Of a DNA stretch of 64,000 nucleotides, positions 43,427 through 52,423 are shown piece after piece. The notes below the pieces were generated by a model, which ran no database searches, was not told the DNA's origin, and saw only the letters and a program-made list of their open reading frames with translations. The first letter of the stretch is position 1. The number at the start of each line of letters is the position of its first letter. Made by a program: the position numbers and the translations under genes. The stretch is from Eutrophocola sp049446715 (GTDB lineage Bacteria; Pseudomonadota; Gammaproteobacteria; Pseudomonadales; Pseudohongiellaceae). Where the stretch lies: contig JBMTQX010000008.1 of assembly GCA_049446715.1 (NCBI GenBank), positions 1-64,000 on the forward strand, written 5' to 3'.

Positions 43427-46129
43427 ATGCACTTCAGCAAGCATCTTTTCACACGCAACAAACTCTCTCATGCCGTCTGTGCCGGCATAACCCCGGCTCT
43501 GGCCCTGTGCCTGAGCCAGGCTGCCCTGGCCCAGAACACTACCGGCGTCGACGAAATCGTTGTCACCGGCAGCCGTATTGAAGGCGTTGCCCCGGTCGGG
43601 TCAACTGTCCAGGTGCTTGATCGCGAAGTCATCGAAAACTCCGGTGTCGTCACCCTGGACCGCATGATTCGCGAACTGCCGCAAGTATTCGACCTGGGCT
43701 TTTCCGAGAATTCGCGCGGCCAGTCCGGCGGCAACGGCAATGCCACTTACTCCAACTCCGTGAACCTGCGTGGCCTGGGACCCTTTTCCACCCTTATCAT
43801 TATGGACGGCCACCGGATGACGACCAATGGTCGCGCCATTGACCCATCGGTGCTGCCGACCCTGGGTGTGGAGCGTGTGGAAGTGATTGCTGACGGCGCC
43901 TCTGCGATTTACGGCTCCGATGCCGTGGCCGGGGTAGTGAACCTGATTCCCCGCCGCAACCTGGATGGCGTCGAGGCCTTTGCCCGTTACGCCCCGACCA
44001 CTGACGGCGCCTTCCATGAATGGAATGCCGGTTTCGCCATCGGCAAGCAGTTCGATAAGGGCCAGGTCATGCTGGCCTGGGATCACGCCTTCCGCTCCAA
44101 CCTCAGCGGTGACGACCGTGACTTCTTCACCTCTGACCAGACCCCGTTCGGCGGCCCCGACTACCGCATCAATGCCTGCTCACCAGGCACCATGATCTAC
44201 CAGGGCCAGACCTACGCCCTGCCGGCAGAATACTCAGCCGCCAATGCCGACAGCCTGGTAGCCGGTTCCGCCAACCTGTGCGACAGCCAGAGCGGGCAGG
44301 ACCTGTTCCCGGAGCAGGAATACAACTCCCTGCTGAGCACCGCCACCTGGGCCCTGACCGACAACATCGAATTCATTTTCGACGGTTACTATGCAAAACG
44401 TGAATTCGTGCGCAACCCGGGTTCGGTGACCAACACCTTCACCGTACCGGAATCCAATGCCTTCTTCGTGGCACCGTCTTTTTACGTGCCCGGTTCCGGC
44501 GGCTACCAGATCGCCTACAACTTCGAGAACGACACCAACTTCAACAAGCTGCTGGGCTACCAGGAAAACTGGCAGTTCTCGCCCGGTGTGCGTATTGAAT
44601 TGCCCAACGACTGGAGCTTTGATGCCAAGATTGGCTATGGTGAAGCAGAAGATCGCGCCGATGCCGGTCAGGGCCTGGACAGCCGCGGCTCCCTGCCGGG
44701 AGCACTGGCCAGCAGTGATCCGAACACCGCCTTTGACCCCTACGGGTTGGGCCGGACCTCCCAGGCGACGTTGGACGGTCTCTTCGATGCCCAGACCAAT
44801 TTCCCGACCAACAGTGAACTGGAGGTTTACCAGGCCGGCTTCAACGGCCCGCTGTTCGAAATGCCCGGTGGCCAGGCCCGCCTTGCCGTCGGTTATGATG
44901 GCCAGGACTTCACCATGATCCTGGGGGCCGGCACACCAGGCGTGCGTGAATACAACCGTACCGTGGACTCCACCTACGCGGAACTGTTGTTGCCACTGAT
45001 AGGCCCGGGCAATGCCATGCCCGGCGTGCAGGATCTGCAGCTGAATGCGGCTGTGCGTTACGACAAGTACAGTGATGTGGGCAGCACCACCAACCCGAAA
45101 TTCGGCGTCAACTGGACCGTCAATGACACCGTGAAACTGCGCGGCAGCTACGGCACGTCGTTCCGGGCACCAACCTTCCCGGAAATCTTCGGCAACAGCT
45201 CCCGTCTGTATATCCAGGCCTACACCAATCCTGATCCCAGCGGCCCACCGAAAATCAGCGGCTACACCTACGGTTCCGGCCCGAACCCGGACCTGGGGCC
45301 GGAAGAGGCCACCACCTGGACCATTGGCGCTGACTTCAACCTGTTTGATGACATGACCCTGTCGCTGACCTACTTTGATATCGCCTATGAAGACACGATC
45401 TCCGGCCTGCTCTCCAACCTGTCTGTACTGACCCTGGCGGACGAGTATGCGGGCACCGATGTCATCCTATTTGGCCAGCCTGCCTATGACCGTCTCACCA
45501 GCCTGATTGCGCAAGGCAAGCCGATACTGCAGTTCCCCGGTACGACCGATACCTGTATTTCCACGCCTGATCCAGCCAGCTGTATTTCCGTTGACGGTCG
45601 CAGCCTCAATCTGGGCCGGTCTGAAATGAAAGGGATTGACGTCAACCTACAGCACATCATGCCGGTCGGCATGGAAGGTGACACGCTGTACTTCCAGCTC
45701 AACACCAGCTACCTGACAGACTATGCCGTGGCCTACACACCCGGCGGCGACACTGTTGACCAGCGCAACCAGATCTTCAACCCGATGAAGCTGAAAACCC
45801 GCGCCTCGGTCATGTGGGATCACGGTCCGTTCACGACCCGTCTGCAGGGTTCCTACGTGAACAGCTACACCAACACGCTGATCAATCCGAACCAGTCTGT
45901 GGATTCCTACATGCTGGTGGACCTGGCCGTGACCTGGCGTCCGGAAGACCTGTTTGGCAGCGACTTTGCCGAAGAGATTTCCCTCACTGCCGAAGTGCGC
46001 AACGTGTTTGACGAGGATCCCCCCTATGTCAACGTAGCGCCGGCCTCCAACGGCAGCGGCGGCTACGATGCCACCAACTCCAATCCCATAGGACGCCTGT
46101 TGTCAGTCTCGGTTCGCACCAAGTTCTGA
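43427..46129 (+). CDS. TonB-dependent outer-membrane receptor
   Basis: A 900-residue protein with a long signal peptide ending AALAQ and a probable TonB box (VDEIVVTGSRIEG). A plug domain follows (VEVIADGASAIYGSDAVAGVVNLI, split here as GASAIYGSDAVAGVVN). The C-terminal beta-barrel has the typical FNLFDDMTLSLTYF and NVFDEDPP strands and a terminal Phe. It brings a bulky nutrient across the outer membrane by the TonB/ExbB/ExbD energy system, not encoded here. No SusD partner is seen. ATG at 43427 with AGGGGA is preferred over an upstream start that adds a charged extension. It probably belongs to the ATTGTTAACAAT regulon. Confidence 0.95.
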   Translation: MHFSKHLFTRNKLSHAVCAGITPALALCLSQAALAQNTTGVDEIVVTGSRIEGVAPVGSTVQVLDREVIENSGVVTLDRMIRELPQVFDLGFSENSRGQSGGNGNATYSNSVNLRGLGPFSTLIIMDGHRMTTNGRAIDPSVLPTLGVERVEVIADGASAIYGSDAVAGVVNLIPRRNLDGVEAFARYAPTTDGAFHEWNAGFAIGKQFDKGQVMLAWDHAFRSNLSGDDRDFFTSDQTPFGGPDYRINACSPGTMIYQGQTYALPAEYSAANADSLVAGSANLCDSQSGQDLFPEQEYNSLLSTATWALTDNIEFIFDGYYAKREFVRNPGSVTNTFTVPESNAFFVAPSFYVPGSGGYQIAYNFENDTNFNKLLGYQENWQFSPGVRIELPNDWSFDAKIGYGEAEDRADAGQGLDSRGSLPGALASSDPNTAFDPYGLGRTSQATLDGLFDAQTNFPTNSELEVYQAGFNGPLFEMPGGQARLAVGYDGQDFTMILGAGTPGVREYNRTVDSTYAELLLPLIGPGNAMPGVQDLQLNAAVRYDKYSDVGSTTNPKFGVNWTVNDTVKLRGSYGTSFRAPTFPEIFGNSSRLYIQAYTNPDPSGPPKISGYTYGSGPNPDLGPEEATTWTIGADFNLFDDMTLSLTYFDIAYEDTISGLLSNLSVLTLADEYAGTDVILFGQPAYDRLTSLIAQGKPILQFPGTTDTCISTPDPASCISVDGRSLNLGRSEMKGIDVNLQHIMPVGMEGDTLYFQLNTSYLTDYAVAYTPGGDTVDQRNQIFNPMKLKTRASVMWDHGPFTTRLQGSYVNSYTNTLINPNQSVDSYMLVDLAVTWRPEDLFGSDFAEEISLTAEVRNVFDEDPPYVNVAPASNGSGGYDATNSNPIGRLLSVSVRTKF

Positions 46130-46164
46130 TGCCCTGACAACCGGGGTACGATCCCCTTGGCACC

Positions 46165-46216
46165 CCGCCCCTTGACCGGCAGCAGTACCGGTCATTGGGC
46201 GGGATGTTATTTATTC
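46165..46216 (+). terminator. candidate terminator of the TonB receptor gene
   Basis: CCGCCCCTTGACCGG pairs with CCGGTCATTGGGCGG with two mismatches, making a long stem about 35 bases after the stop. The following bases are T-rich (ATGTTATTTATT) but not a clean T-run. Confidence 0.5.
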
Positions 46217-46431
46217 CGGCCCATGAAAACCGGCAAAAATTTCCTGACCTGGCGCTTTTTACCGGCTACCCACCTCGCCACCGTTCCTGATAGCAACTGG
46301 CCACCTTCCGGATTTCCTGCCGGAACACCATCATCGGAAAAGCGTTAAAACCGCTACAAACCGCGTAAACACAGGCTTTTCAGCACATTCAAAGGCGGTG
46401 TAACCGGACTGGATAAGCCGAAAAAAGGGAA

Positions 46432-46448
46432 CTGGCATGCTTCCTGCG
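46432..46448 (+). promoter_or_regulatory. possible sigma-54-type promoter
   Basis: CTGGCAT...CTGCG shows GG and GC separated by ten bases, 38 bases before the DUF1328 start. Consensus TGGCAC/TTGCA is only partly matched, and no enhancer-binding activator is encoded nearby. Confidence 0.25.
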
Positions 46449-46485
46449 TTAGCAACACTGAATACACAGCAAAGAGGACCAGACT

Positions 46486-46650
46486 GTGTTGAGTTGGGCA
46501 GTCACATTTTTCGTTATCGCCATTATCGCCGCGCTACTGGGTTTTTTCGGCCTTGCCGGTGCCGCAACCCACATCGCTTGGCTGCTATTCGTGGTTGGCC
46601 TGATCATCGCGGTCATCCTGGCCATCACAGGCCGCCGACCGCGGGTATAG
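46486..46650 (+). CDS. DUF1328/UPF0391 small membrane protein
   Basis: A 54-residue protein with two membrane helices. MLSWAVTFFVIAIIAALLGF begins the first and GAATHIAWLLFVVGLI the second, with a basic RRPRV tail. Length and pattern match the DUF1328 family (E. coli YtjA), often found near CsbD and other stress genes. It uses a GTG start at 46486 preceded by AGAGG; the adjacent TTG is an alternative. A CsbD-like gene follows 54 bases downstream. Confidence 0.88.
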   Translation: MLSWAVTFFVIAIIAALLGFFGLAGAATHIAWLLFVVGLIIAVILAITGRRPRV

Positions 46651-46704
46651 CCATGAATTGCCGAAACTATGAACCCATCACTCACCCCAAAAGGAGTTAG
46701 CATC

Positions 46705-46905
46705 ATGAGTAATTCGGATATCTTTACAGGCAAGTGGAAGCAGATGAAAGGCAAGGTCAAAGCCAAATGGGGCAAGCTGTCTGACGACGAGCTTGACCCT
46801 GCTGAAGGCAACTCGGAACAACTGGAAGGCCTGTTGCAGGAACATTAGGGCCTGGCCCGTAAGGAGGCGCGCAAGCCGTTGCGCGACATGGCCGACAACT
46901 GCTGA
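46705..46905 (+). pseudogene. CsbD-family stress protein with in-frame TAG
   Basis: The frame MSNSDIFTGKWKQMKGKVKA, then KWGKLSDDELD, matches CsbD/YjbJ-type general-stress proteins closely. After LLQEH a TAG at 46846-46848 stands exactly where the family has a conserved tyrosine (QERYG). The following GLARKEARKPLRDMADNC continues the family pattern to TGA at 46903-46905. So the gene is either truncated at 47 residues, read through, or affected by an error at one base. AAGGAG precedes the ATG. The downstream terminator at 46926 fits the full-length form. Confidence 0.8.
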
Positions 46906-46925
46906 GAGAACAGTGCAGCTTTGGC

Positions 46926-46954
46926 AAAAAGCGGTCCCAGGGACCGCTTTTTTT
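46926..46954. terminator. bidirectional rho-independent terminator
   Basis: AAAAA then GCGGTCCC-A-GGGACCGC then TTTTTTT, a perfect eight-pair stem with an A-run on the left and a T-run on the right. It lies between the CsbD-like gene and the convergent ABC permease gene and can serve both. Confidence 0.92.
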
Positions 46955-47000
46955 ATGGCTTTTTTATGGCCCTGTGCCGGTCAGGCGGCAAGCGCCTACG

Positions 47001-47882
47001 CTAACCGGACATGCCCCAGCGAATCACGGTGCGCTTCTCCAGCACCCGGAACACCAGGTTCTCCACCAGCAGTCCGAACAGGATCACGGTCAGCAGGCCG
47101 GCAAAGACATCCGGAATCAGCAACTGGTTCTTGCGCTCGAAGATATACCAGCCCAGCCCGCCCGAGCCTGACGTGGAACCGAAGACCAGCTCTGCCGCTA
47201 TCAACGTCCGCCACGCAAAGGCCCAGCCGATCTTCAACCCGGTGAGAATGCTGGGAAATGCGCCCGGAATGAGAATGCGAAAGACATAGCGCAGCCCGGT
47301 CAGTCCGTAGTTCTGGCCCACCATACGTAGCGTGCGGCTGACCTCGCGAAACCCGGCGTGGGTGTTCAGGGCCACCGCCCAGAGCACGGCATGGATCAGC
47401 ACGAATATGACGCTGCCCTCACCCAGCCCGAACCAGATCAGGGCCAGCGGTAACAGGGCAATCGAGGGCAACGGATTGAACATCGCGGTCAGGGTTTCCA
47501 GCAGGTCGGCGCCGAGTCGGGTAGCACTGGCAAAGGCTGTCAGCACGGCCGCAATCAGCAGACCGGCCAGATAACCCTTGAACAGCAACCCCAGGGTATA
47601 TGCCGTCGCCTGCGGCAGTTCGCCGGAGGCCAGTGCGCTGACCATGGCAACAACGGTACTGGAAAAGGTCGGCAGCACAAGCGCGTTATCCAGTGCCCGG
47701 GCATAGATTTCCCACAGCACGGCCAGCACGATCAGCAACAGGGTTTTGCGCAGCACCGTGTTGTCCGCCAGCCGTGTCAGCAGGGACTTCGGCGCCGCCC
47801 GGATTTCAGCCGGCACCGATTCCGGTTCATAAAACAATTCAGGCCGTTCTGCAGCGGCTTCCCTGGCGGCAGGGTTACTCAT
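47001..47882 (-). CDS. ABC transporter permease (SsuC/TauC-like)
   Basis: A 293-residue protein with a variable N-terminus and six membrane helices (about 50-285). The permease-ATPase contact loop is in the EVSRTLRMVGQNYGLTGLRYVFRILIPGAFPSILTGLKIG stretch (split, EVSRTLRMVG and IPGAFPSILTG), typical for nitrate/taurine/sulfonate transporters. ATG at 47882 overlaps the ATPase stop by eight bases; upstream alternatives are out of line with the family. It is the last gene of the MmgE/PrpD-ABC operon, with the bidirectional terminator just beyond. Confidence 0.94.
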   Translation of the reverse strand: MSNPAAREAAAERPELFYEPESVPAEIRAAPKSLLTRLADNTVLRKTLLLIVLAVLWEIYARALDNALVLPTFSSTVVAMVSALASGELPQATAYTLGLLFKGYLAGLLIAAVLTAFASATRLGADLLETLTAMFNPLPSIALLPLALIWFGLGEGSVIFVLIHAVLWAVALNTHAGFREVSRTLRMVGQNYGLTGLRYVFRILIPGAFPSILTGLKIGWAFAWRTLIAAELVFGSTSGSGGLGWYIFERKNQLLIPDVFAGLLTVILFGLLVENLVFRVLEKRTVIRWGMSG

Positions 47883-48657
47883 GACCGGCACCCCCGTCGA
47901 AGGTTTTACCAAACAGCATTTCCTGGATACGGGAAGACAGGCGCCTGCCGCTGTCGTCTTCTCGGTCCACACCATCGCAATTGATTTCAGCGCGCGCCTG
48001 CCCCGGGTGGGGGGTAAGCAGCAGGATGCGCGTGCCAATGCGGATGGCCTCGGCAATCGAATGCGTCACAAACAACACAGTGGAGCGGGTTTCTGCGCAC
48101 AGCGTCAGCAGCTCTTCCTGCATGTGGTCGCGCGTCAGCGCATCGAGCGCGGCAAAGGGTTCATCCATTAGCAGGATTTCCGGCTCCATGGCCATGGCCC
48201 GCGCAATGGCTACGCGCTGCTTCATGCCCCCGGACAGGGTATGCGGGTAACTGTCGGCAAACTTCTCCAGCCCAACCTTGCTGATATAGACACGGGCCCG
48301 TTCGGTCGCCTCCGTGGCAGGCATGCCACCGGTAACCAGGGGAAACAGGATATTGCCGAGCACGGTTTTCCAGGGCAGTAACTGGTCAAATTCCTGGAAC
48401 ACAAAGGCACGATCCGGACCGGGGCTGGTGATGCGGGTTTGCCCGAGCGTCATCTCACCGGCAACCGGTGTCATGAAGCCGCCAATGGCCTTGAGCAACG
48501 TGGATTTGCCGCAACCGGACGGTCCCAGCAACACGAAGCGCTCGGAAGGATAAACATCGAAGCTGAGCCGGTGCACCGCCGTGACGACCCGCTCTTCAGC
48601 GGGGTACTGCAGCGTGACATCCTTGACGGACAGGAGCGGTTTGGCCGCATCAGGCAT
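47875..48657 (-). CDS. ABC transporter ATPase (SsuB/TauB-like)
   Basis: A 260-residue ATPase with Walker A GPSGCGKST (about residues 39-47), a Q-loop in VFQEFDQLLPWKTV, signature LSGGMKQR, Walker B ILLMDEPFAALD and the switch His in VTHSI. It powers the permease at 47001 for uptake of the ligand bound by the lipoprotein at 48674. LPWKTV and family length place it with the nitrate/sulfonate/taurine importers, which also include hydroxymethylpyrimidine and aromatic-acid relatives. Confidence 0.96.
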   Translation of the reverse strand: MPDAAKPLLSVKDVTLQYPAEERVVTAVHRLSFDVYPSERFVLLGPSGCGKSTLLKAIGGFMTPVAGEMTLGQTRITSPGPDRAFVFQEFDQLLPWKTVLGNILFPLVTGGMPATEATERARVYISKVGLEKFADSYPHTLSGGMKQRVAIARAMAMEPEILLMDEPFAALDALTRDHMQEELLTLCAETRSTVLFVTHSIAEAIRIGTRILLLTPHPGQARAEINCDGVDREDDSGRRLSSRIQEMLFGKTFDGGAGHE

Positions 48658-48673
48658 GAATATCTCCGGTCAC

Positions 48674-49702
48674 TCAGCTGCCGGGCAGGGCATGAATCTC
48701 GTCGACAAAAAAGTCGCGCCAGGACCCTGCCTGCGTATTCAGCGTGCCGATGCTGTGCATGAAATCAGCATAGCGTTTGAGGTTTTGCGGCACGGTGGAA
48801 AATCGGATGTCGGGCTCCTGCAGCATGGCCGTAATGTCTTCTGCCGGCAGCCCGGCATTGCCGTTTACGCTGACCAGAATGGCCGCCGCAGCCGCTGGCT
48901 CATCACGGATAAACTGCTGCGCCTCTTCCAGCGCGGCAAGGATGGCCATGACCACCTGCGGGTTGTCCTCGCGATAGGCGGCCGTGGTGGAGAGCATGGT
49001 GAAAGTCGTGGCACCCCCCATAACCTCATCGGTCGACAAAATGGTACGGATGGCCGGGTCCTGCACTTCGCGCTGGTGAAACGGCGGCGAGGTGAAATGG
49101 GCGGTGATGTCACCTGCCCCGGACAGCATGGCAACGACCCCGTCGGGATGCGCCATGCTGACGGTGTAGCGGTCGAAATGTTCGGCGTCATCCAGACCGA
49201 ACCGCTCTGCTGCCACCATCTGCATGACGATGGCCGGAATGGACACCTTGATGGCGGTAACCGCAATCTTGTCGCTGTCGGAAATCGCATCAAGCGAACT
49301 GAAGGCCGGCGACCGGGAATTGAGATACATGGGCAAGGCACTGATGGCGGCCACCCCTTTCACATCCAGGGAATTGCGCGTGCGATCCCACAGGGTCAGA
49401 AAGGCCGGTGGTCCGGCAGCAATAAAATCCACCGAGCGCGAGAGCAACGCATCATTCATGGCAGACGGCCCGCCCAGTTCAATCCATTGCACGGTCAGAT
49501 CATCCAGACCCTGAACCGCAGCATGCTTTTCGATGAGCCCCTGCGCCTGCATGACATGCAGCGGCAGAAAGCCCACGCCACCAGCACCCAGCGGGATGCG
49601 CACCACCTGGCCACTGCCGCCGGCATCCCCGCTGCTGTCACCCCCACAACCGACGAGCAGCAGGAGCACTGACAGGAGTATTGCCGGACGGGCAAACATC
49701 AT
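48674..49702 (-). CDS. ABC transporter substrate-binding lipoprotein (SsuA/NMT1-like)
   Basis: A 342-residue protein with a lipobox LLVGC (Cys19). It has the NMT1/SsuA fold: VGFLPLHVMQAQGLIEKHA, an LGGPSAMNDALLSRSVDFIAAGPPAF strand-turn (split), a LDVKGVAAISALPMYL strand and a VMAILAALEEAQQFI helix. It captures a small anionic or aromatic ligand in the periplasm. Its ATG overlaps the MmgE/PrpD stop (ATGA), tying the importer to catabolism of 2-methylcitrate-like or other tricarboxylic acids. The ligand is unknown. Confidence 0.93.
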   Translation of the reverse strand: MMFARPAILLSVLLLLVGCGGDSSGDAGGSGQVVRIPLGAGGVGFLPLHVMQAQGLIEKHAAVQGLDDLTVQWIELGGPSAMNDALLSRSVDFIAAGPPAFLTLWDRTRNSLDVKGVAAISALPMYLNSRSPAFSSLDAISDSDKIAVTAIKVSIPAIVMQMVAAERFGLDDAEHFDRYTVSMAHPDGVVAMLSGAGDITAHFTSPPFHQREVQDPAIRTILSTDEVMGGATTFTMLSTTAAYREDNPQVVMAILAALEEAQQFIRDEPAAAAAILVSVNGNAGLPAEDITAMLQEPDIRFSTVPQNLKRYADFMHSIGTLNTQAGSWRDFFVDEIHALPGS

Positions 49703-51078
49703 GGCGCCGTCATCCTCACGATGTCACCGGCATCGGCCTGCGCTTCCAGGTTCCAGCACAATGCAATGAGCGCATCGGCACGCTCGGCCGGCAGCGCGAG
49801 TATGGCCTGGTCACGGAATTTTTCATCGAGAAAGGCCTTGCTTAACGGTCGATGCACATTGCCCAGCGACTGCTCGACAAAAAGCGCTACCGTTTCGCCA
49901 CTGGCCAGGTCGACCTCGATCGCCGACTGGTCTTCCGTCACGCTGTCGTCCGCAGTCGCGGTGACCAGGTCACGAATGCGCTTGATGTCCGGATCGTTGA
50001 CCGCACTCATGGTGAATTCCTGGATGCCGCCCTTGCCGCGCACCAGCCCGATGGCCGCCGCATGGTAAATGGAATACTTGCTCTGCAGCTCCCGGTACAG
50101 ATCGCGCTTGTTGCACAGGTCCAGTACCAGCGGCGCGATGCGCACACGCACGGCGGTGACCTGGGCAGGATCGATGCGGTATTTTTCCCGGATCTGGCTG
50201 CAGCCGTCGATGGTCGGATGCACAACCAGGCCGCAGGCGTAGGGTTTGTAGGCGTTCTTGCTCAGGGCAAAATCCTTGCCCAGCCCGTTGGTAATTTTCG
50301 CCAGGTCGTAGGCACTGGCCGTCACCGGCGCGAAGCCGCGCGGGCCTTCAATGCCCTGCTCGCCCGCCGTGAAATCGGCTTTGGCCAGCAATGCGGAGGT
50401 ATAGCCATTCTGCGCCGCCCGTCCCGGTTGCCAGGACTTGGCCATGGACCCGAACATCTCCCGTACCCCGGCCGCCTGCGTGGCAGCAAGACCAAAGGCC
50501 CACACCATCTGCTGCGTGGTCAGGCCCATGAGTTTGCCGATCGCGGCCGCGGCGCCGAACACGCCGGTAGTCGAGGTGATGTGCCAGCCGGCTTCGTAGT
50601 GCGCCGGGTACACGGCATCACCGATACGCGATTCCACTTCAAAACCGAGGATGAAGGCGAGCATGAAATCCGCCCCGCTGACCGGGTTGGCCCCGGCGTA
50701 GGCAAACAGGGCAGACGCCACCGGCACGCTGGCATGGATGTAGTTGCTCGGCAGCGTGTCATCGTATTCATGCACGTGCGAGCCGATGCCGTTAAGCAGC
50801 GCCGCATGCAGCGCATCGACCGTTTCTTTTCTGCCCAGGATGTTGGTGGTGGCCGGTCCGCTGAACGGGGCCATGACATCGATAGCGACATCGAGTGCCG
50901 GTTCGATACTGCCACCCAGGGCGCAACCCAGGTAATTGTGGATGGCGCGCAGGGACTCCTGCCAGACGTCATCGGGAATGTCTGCGCGCGTGGTGCTGAC
51001 CACATAGTCCGCCAGCGCAAACGTTGGCGACTCAGGTGTCATCAGGACGGCACTGGCGGCCGCCTGTCGGCTTGGCAT
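49699..51078 (-). CDS. MmgE/PrpD-family protein
   Basis: A 459-residue protein with the MmgE/PrpD layout: an all-helical domain (HNYLGCALGGSIEPALDVAI, then NGIGSHVHEYDDT and HASVPVASALFAYAG) and a smaller C-terminal domain (KPYACGLVVHPTIDG). The family includes 2-methylcitrate dehydratase and cis-aconitate decarboxylase; HVHEYDD and KPYACG are the typical active-site regions. ATG at 51078 is one base past the upstream enolase stop (TGATATG). It links an exported sugar-acid dehydratase to an ABC importer in one operon; the actual substrate is unclear. Confidence 0.94.
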   Translation of the reverse strand: MPSRQAAASAVLMTPESPTFALADYVVSTTRADIPDDVWQESLRAIHNYLGCALGGSIEPALDVAIDVMAPFSGPATTNILGRKETVDALHAALLNGIGSHVHEYDDTLPSNYIHASVPVASALFAYAGANPVSGADFMLAFILGFEVESRIGDAVYPAHYEAGWHITSTTGVFGAAAAIGKLMGLTTQQMVWAFGLAATQAAGVREMFGSMAKSWQPGRAAQNGYTSALLAKADFTAGEQGIEGPRGFAPVTASAYDLAKITNGLGKDFALSKNAYKPYACGLVVHPTIDGCSQIREKYRIDPAQVTAVRVRIAPLVLDLCNKRDLYRELQSKYSIYHAAAIGLVRGKGGIQEFTMSAVNDPDIKRIRDLVTATADDSVTEDQSAIEVDLASGETVALFVEQSLGNVHRPLSKAFLDEKFRDQAILALPAERADALIALCWNLEAQADAGDIVRMTAP

Positions 51079-51079
51079 A

Positions 51080-52363
51080 TCACTCAAAGAAAGGTACCCC
51101 CGGGGTGGCATAAGGGCGCATGCCCTCTTCATTGATATCGACACCGATACCAGGTTTGTTCGACAGCGGGATGAAGCCATCGACGACCATGGGACCGTCA
51201 AAGTCGACGATTTCCTGGAACATGGGATCCTTGTGGAAGTAGATCTGCCACTCCAGGATCATGAAATTCGGCACCGAGGCACACACATGCGCGGCCGCCA
51301 TGGCGCCAAGGTACGACGCCACCATGTGCGGTGCAAACGGCACGTAGTACAGGTTGGCCAGGTTGGCGATGCGCTGGCCTTCGCCAAGACCGCCGGCCTT
51401 CTGCAGGTCCGGCATGATGATATCCACCGCACCGGCTTCCAGCAGCGGCAGGAAACCGTTGGCCAGGTACACGTTTTCCCCGGCACAGATCGGCGTACTG
51501 GTGGACTCATTGATCAGTTTGTAGGCCTGCACGTTTTCCGCCGGCACCGGCTCTTCCAGCCACATCAGGTTGAACGGCTCCATCAGCTCCGCCACCTTCT
51601 TGCCGGTGGGCAGGTCGTAACGGCCATGCATGTCGGCGCAGATATCGATGTTCGGCCCCACTTCCTCGCGTGCCGCCGCCATCTGGTCCACCATGCGCTG
51701 CAGTTCACCCGGACTGGCCGTCCAGTTGTAGCGATCGTAGCGGGCCGGATCGTTGCCCTGGTCGAGATCGAACTTGATCGCGGTCATGCCCAGGTCCACG
51801 GCCTCGCGCGCGTTGGCGGCAAAGTCTTCCGGTGTTGGCAGGCGGAACTGGTACAACGCGGTATCCATGTACACGCGCACGCGGTCACGGAACTTGCCCC
51901 CCAGCAGCTGGTATACCGGCAGGCCGAGCGCCTTGCCGGTCAGATCCCACAGCGCGGTTTCAATGGCTGACAGGACCGCCACATACATACCGGATTGCGC
52001 GCCACCGAACACGCCGCCACGCCGCAACTCCTCAAACAGGCGGTGTACATCCAGCGGATCGCGGTCACGCAGGCGTCGCCCGATACTCTGCACCAGGTGG
52101 TAGGCACCGTTGACGGCATCGACACCTTCACCGCAGCCGTAGATGCCCTGGTTGGTGTGAATCTTCACGAACAGGCCGGCACCGCCGCGGATAAAGCCGC
52201 ATTTCACATCGGTGATGCGCAGGTCCGTGGGGCGTGAGGACAGGTTGGCGCGGTCGACCGCGTTTTCCAGTTCCTGGCCAAAGGCAAAAAACGGATTCAG
52301 TGCCATGGCGGCGGCCAGGGCACTTTTGCCGACAAAGTCACGACGGGTATAGCGGGATTTCAT
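51080..52363 (-). CDS. Tat-exported enolase-superfamily dehydratase
   Basis: A 427-residue protein with a twin-arginine signal: YTRRDFVGKSALAAAMAL and cleavage near AFGQ. The enolase-fold residues are Asp244/His246 in CADMHG, Glu270 in WLEEPVP, Glu296 in GENV and the catalytic His346 in FAPHM. WLEEPVP and the CADMHGRYD motif resemble galactonate dehydratase-type enzymes. Two such exported dehydratases in one window (see 37476) is notable. It follows the RraA-like gene by 60 bases and precedes MmgE/PrpD by one. Confidence 0.94.
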   Translation of the reverse strand: MKSRYTRRDFVGKSALAAAMALNPFFAFGQELENAVDRANLSSRPTDLRITDVKCGFIRGGAGLFVKIHTNQGIYGCGEGVDAVNGAYHLVQSIGRRLRDRDPLDVHRLFEELRRGGVFGGAQSGMYVAVLSAIETALWDLTGKALGLPVYQLLGGKFRDRVRVYMDTALYQFRLPTPEDFAANAREAVDLGMTAIKFDLDQGNDPARYDRYNWTASPGELQRMVDQMAAAREEVGPNIDICADMHGRYDLPTGKKVAELMEPFNLMWLEEPVPAENVQAYKLINESTSTPICAGENVYLANGFLPLLEAGAVDIIMPDLQKAGGLGEGQRIANLANLYYVPFAPHMVASYLGAMAAAHVCASVPNFMILEWQIYFHKDPMFQEIVDFDGPMVVDGFIPLSNKPGIGVDINEEGMRPYATPGVPFFE

Positions 52364-52423
52364 GGCACAGTCTAATGTCTCTTTATTGTTCTGACAGTGA
52401 GCGGAAAACGCCGGAGCAGCCTG

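Larger units (their letters stand above)
46130..46485. other. 356-base region between receptor and small stress genes
   Basis: The left part holds a long imperfect hairpin at 46165-46202, a candidate terminator. No gene is seen in the middle. Near the right end CTGGCATGCTTCCTGCG at 46432-46448 has the GG-N10-GC spacing of sigma-54 promoters, although several consensus bases are missing; AGAGG before 46486 is the next gene's ribosome-binding site. Confidence 0.4.

Noticed and set aside
33569..46905. Genome-wide reassignment of TAG to an amino acid
   Set aside because: Intact genes here also end in TAG (for example the P450 at 54828 and both tandem hydrolases), and other broken genes carry TAA, TGA or deletions, so reassignment does not explain the lesions.
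48581..51135. Long plus-strand frames opposite the ABC binding protein and MmgE/PrpD genes
   Set aside because: Antisense shadows of confidently assigned genes, without family motifs.
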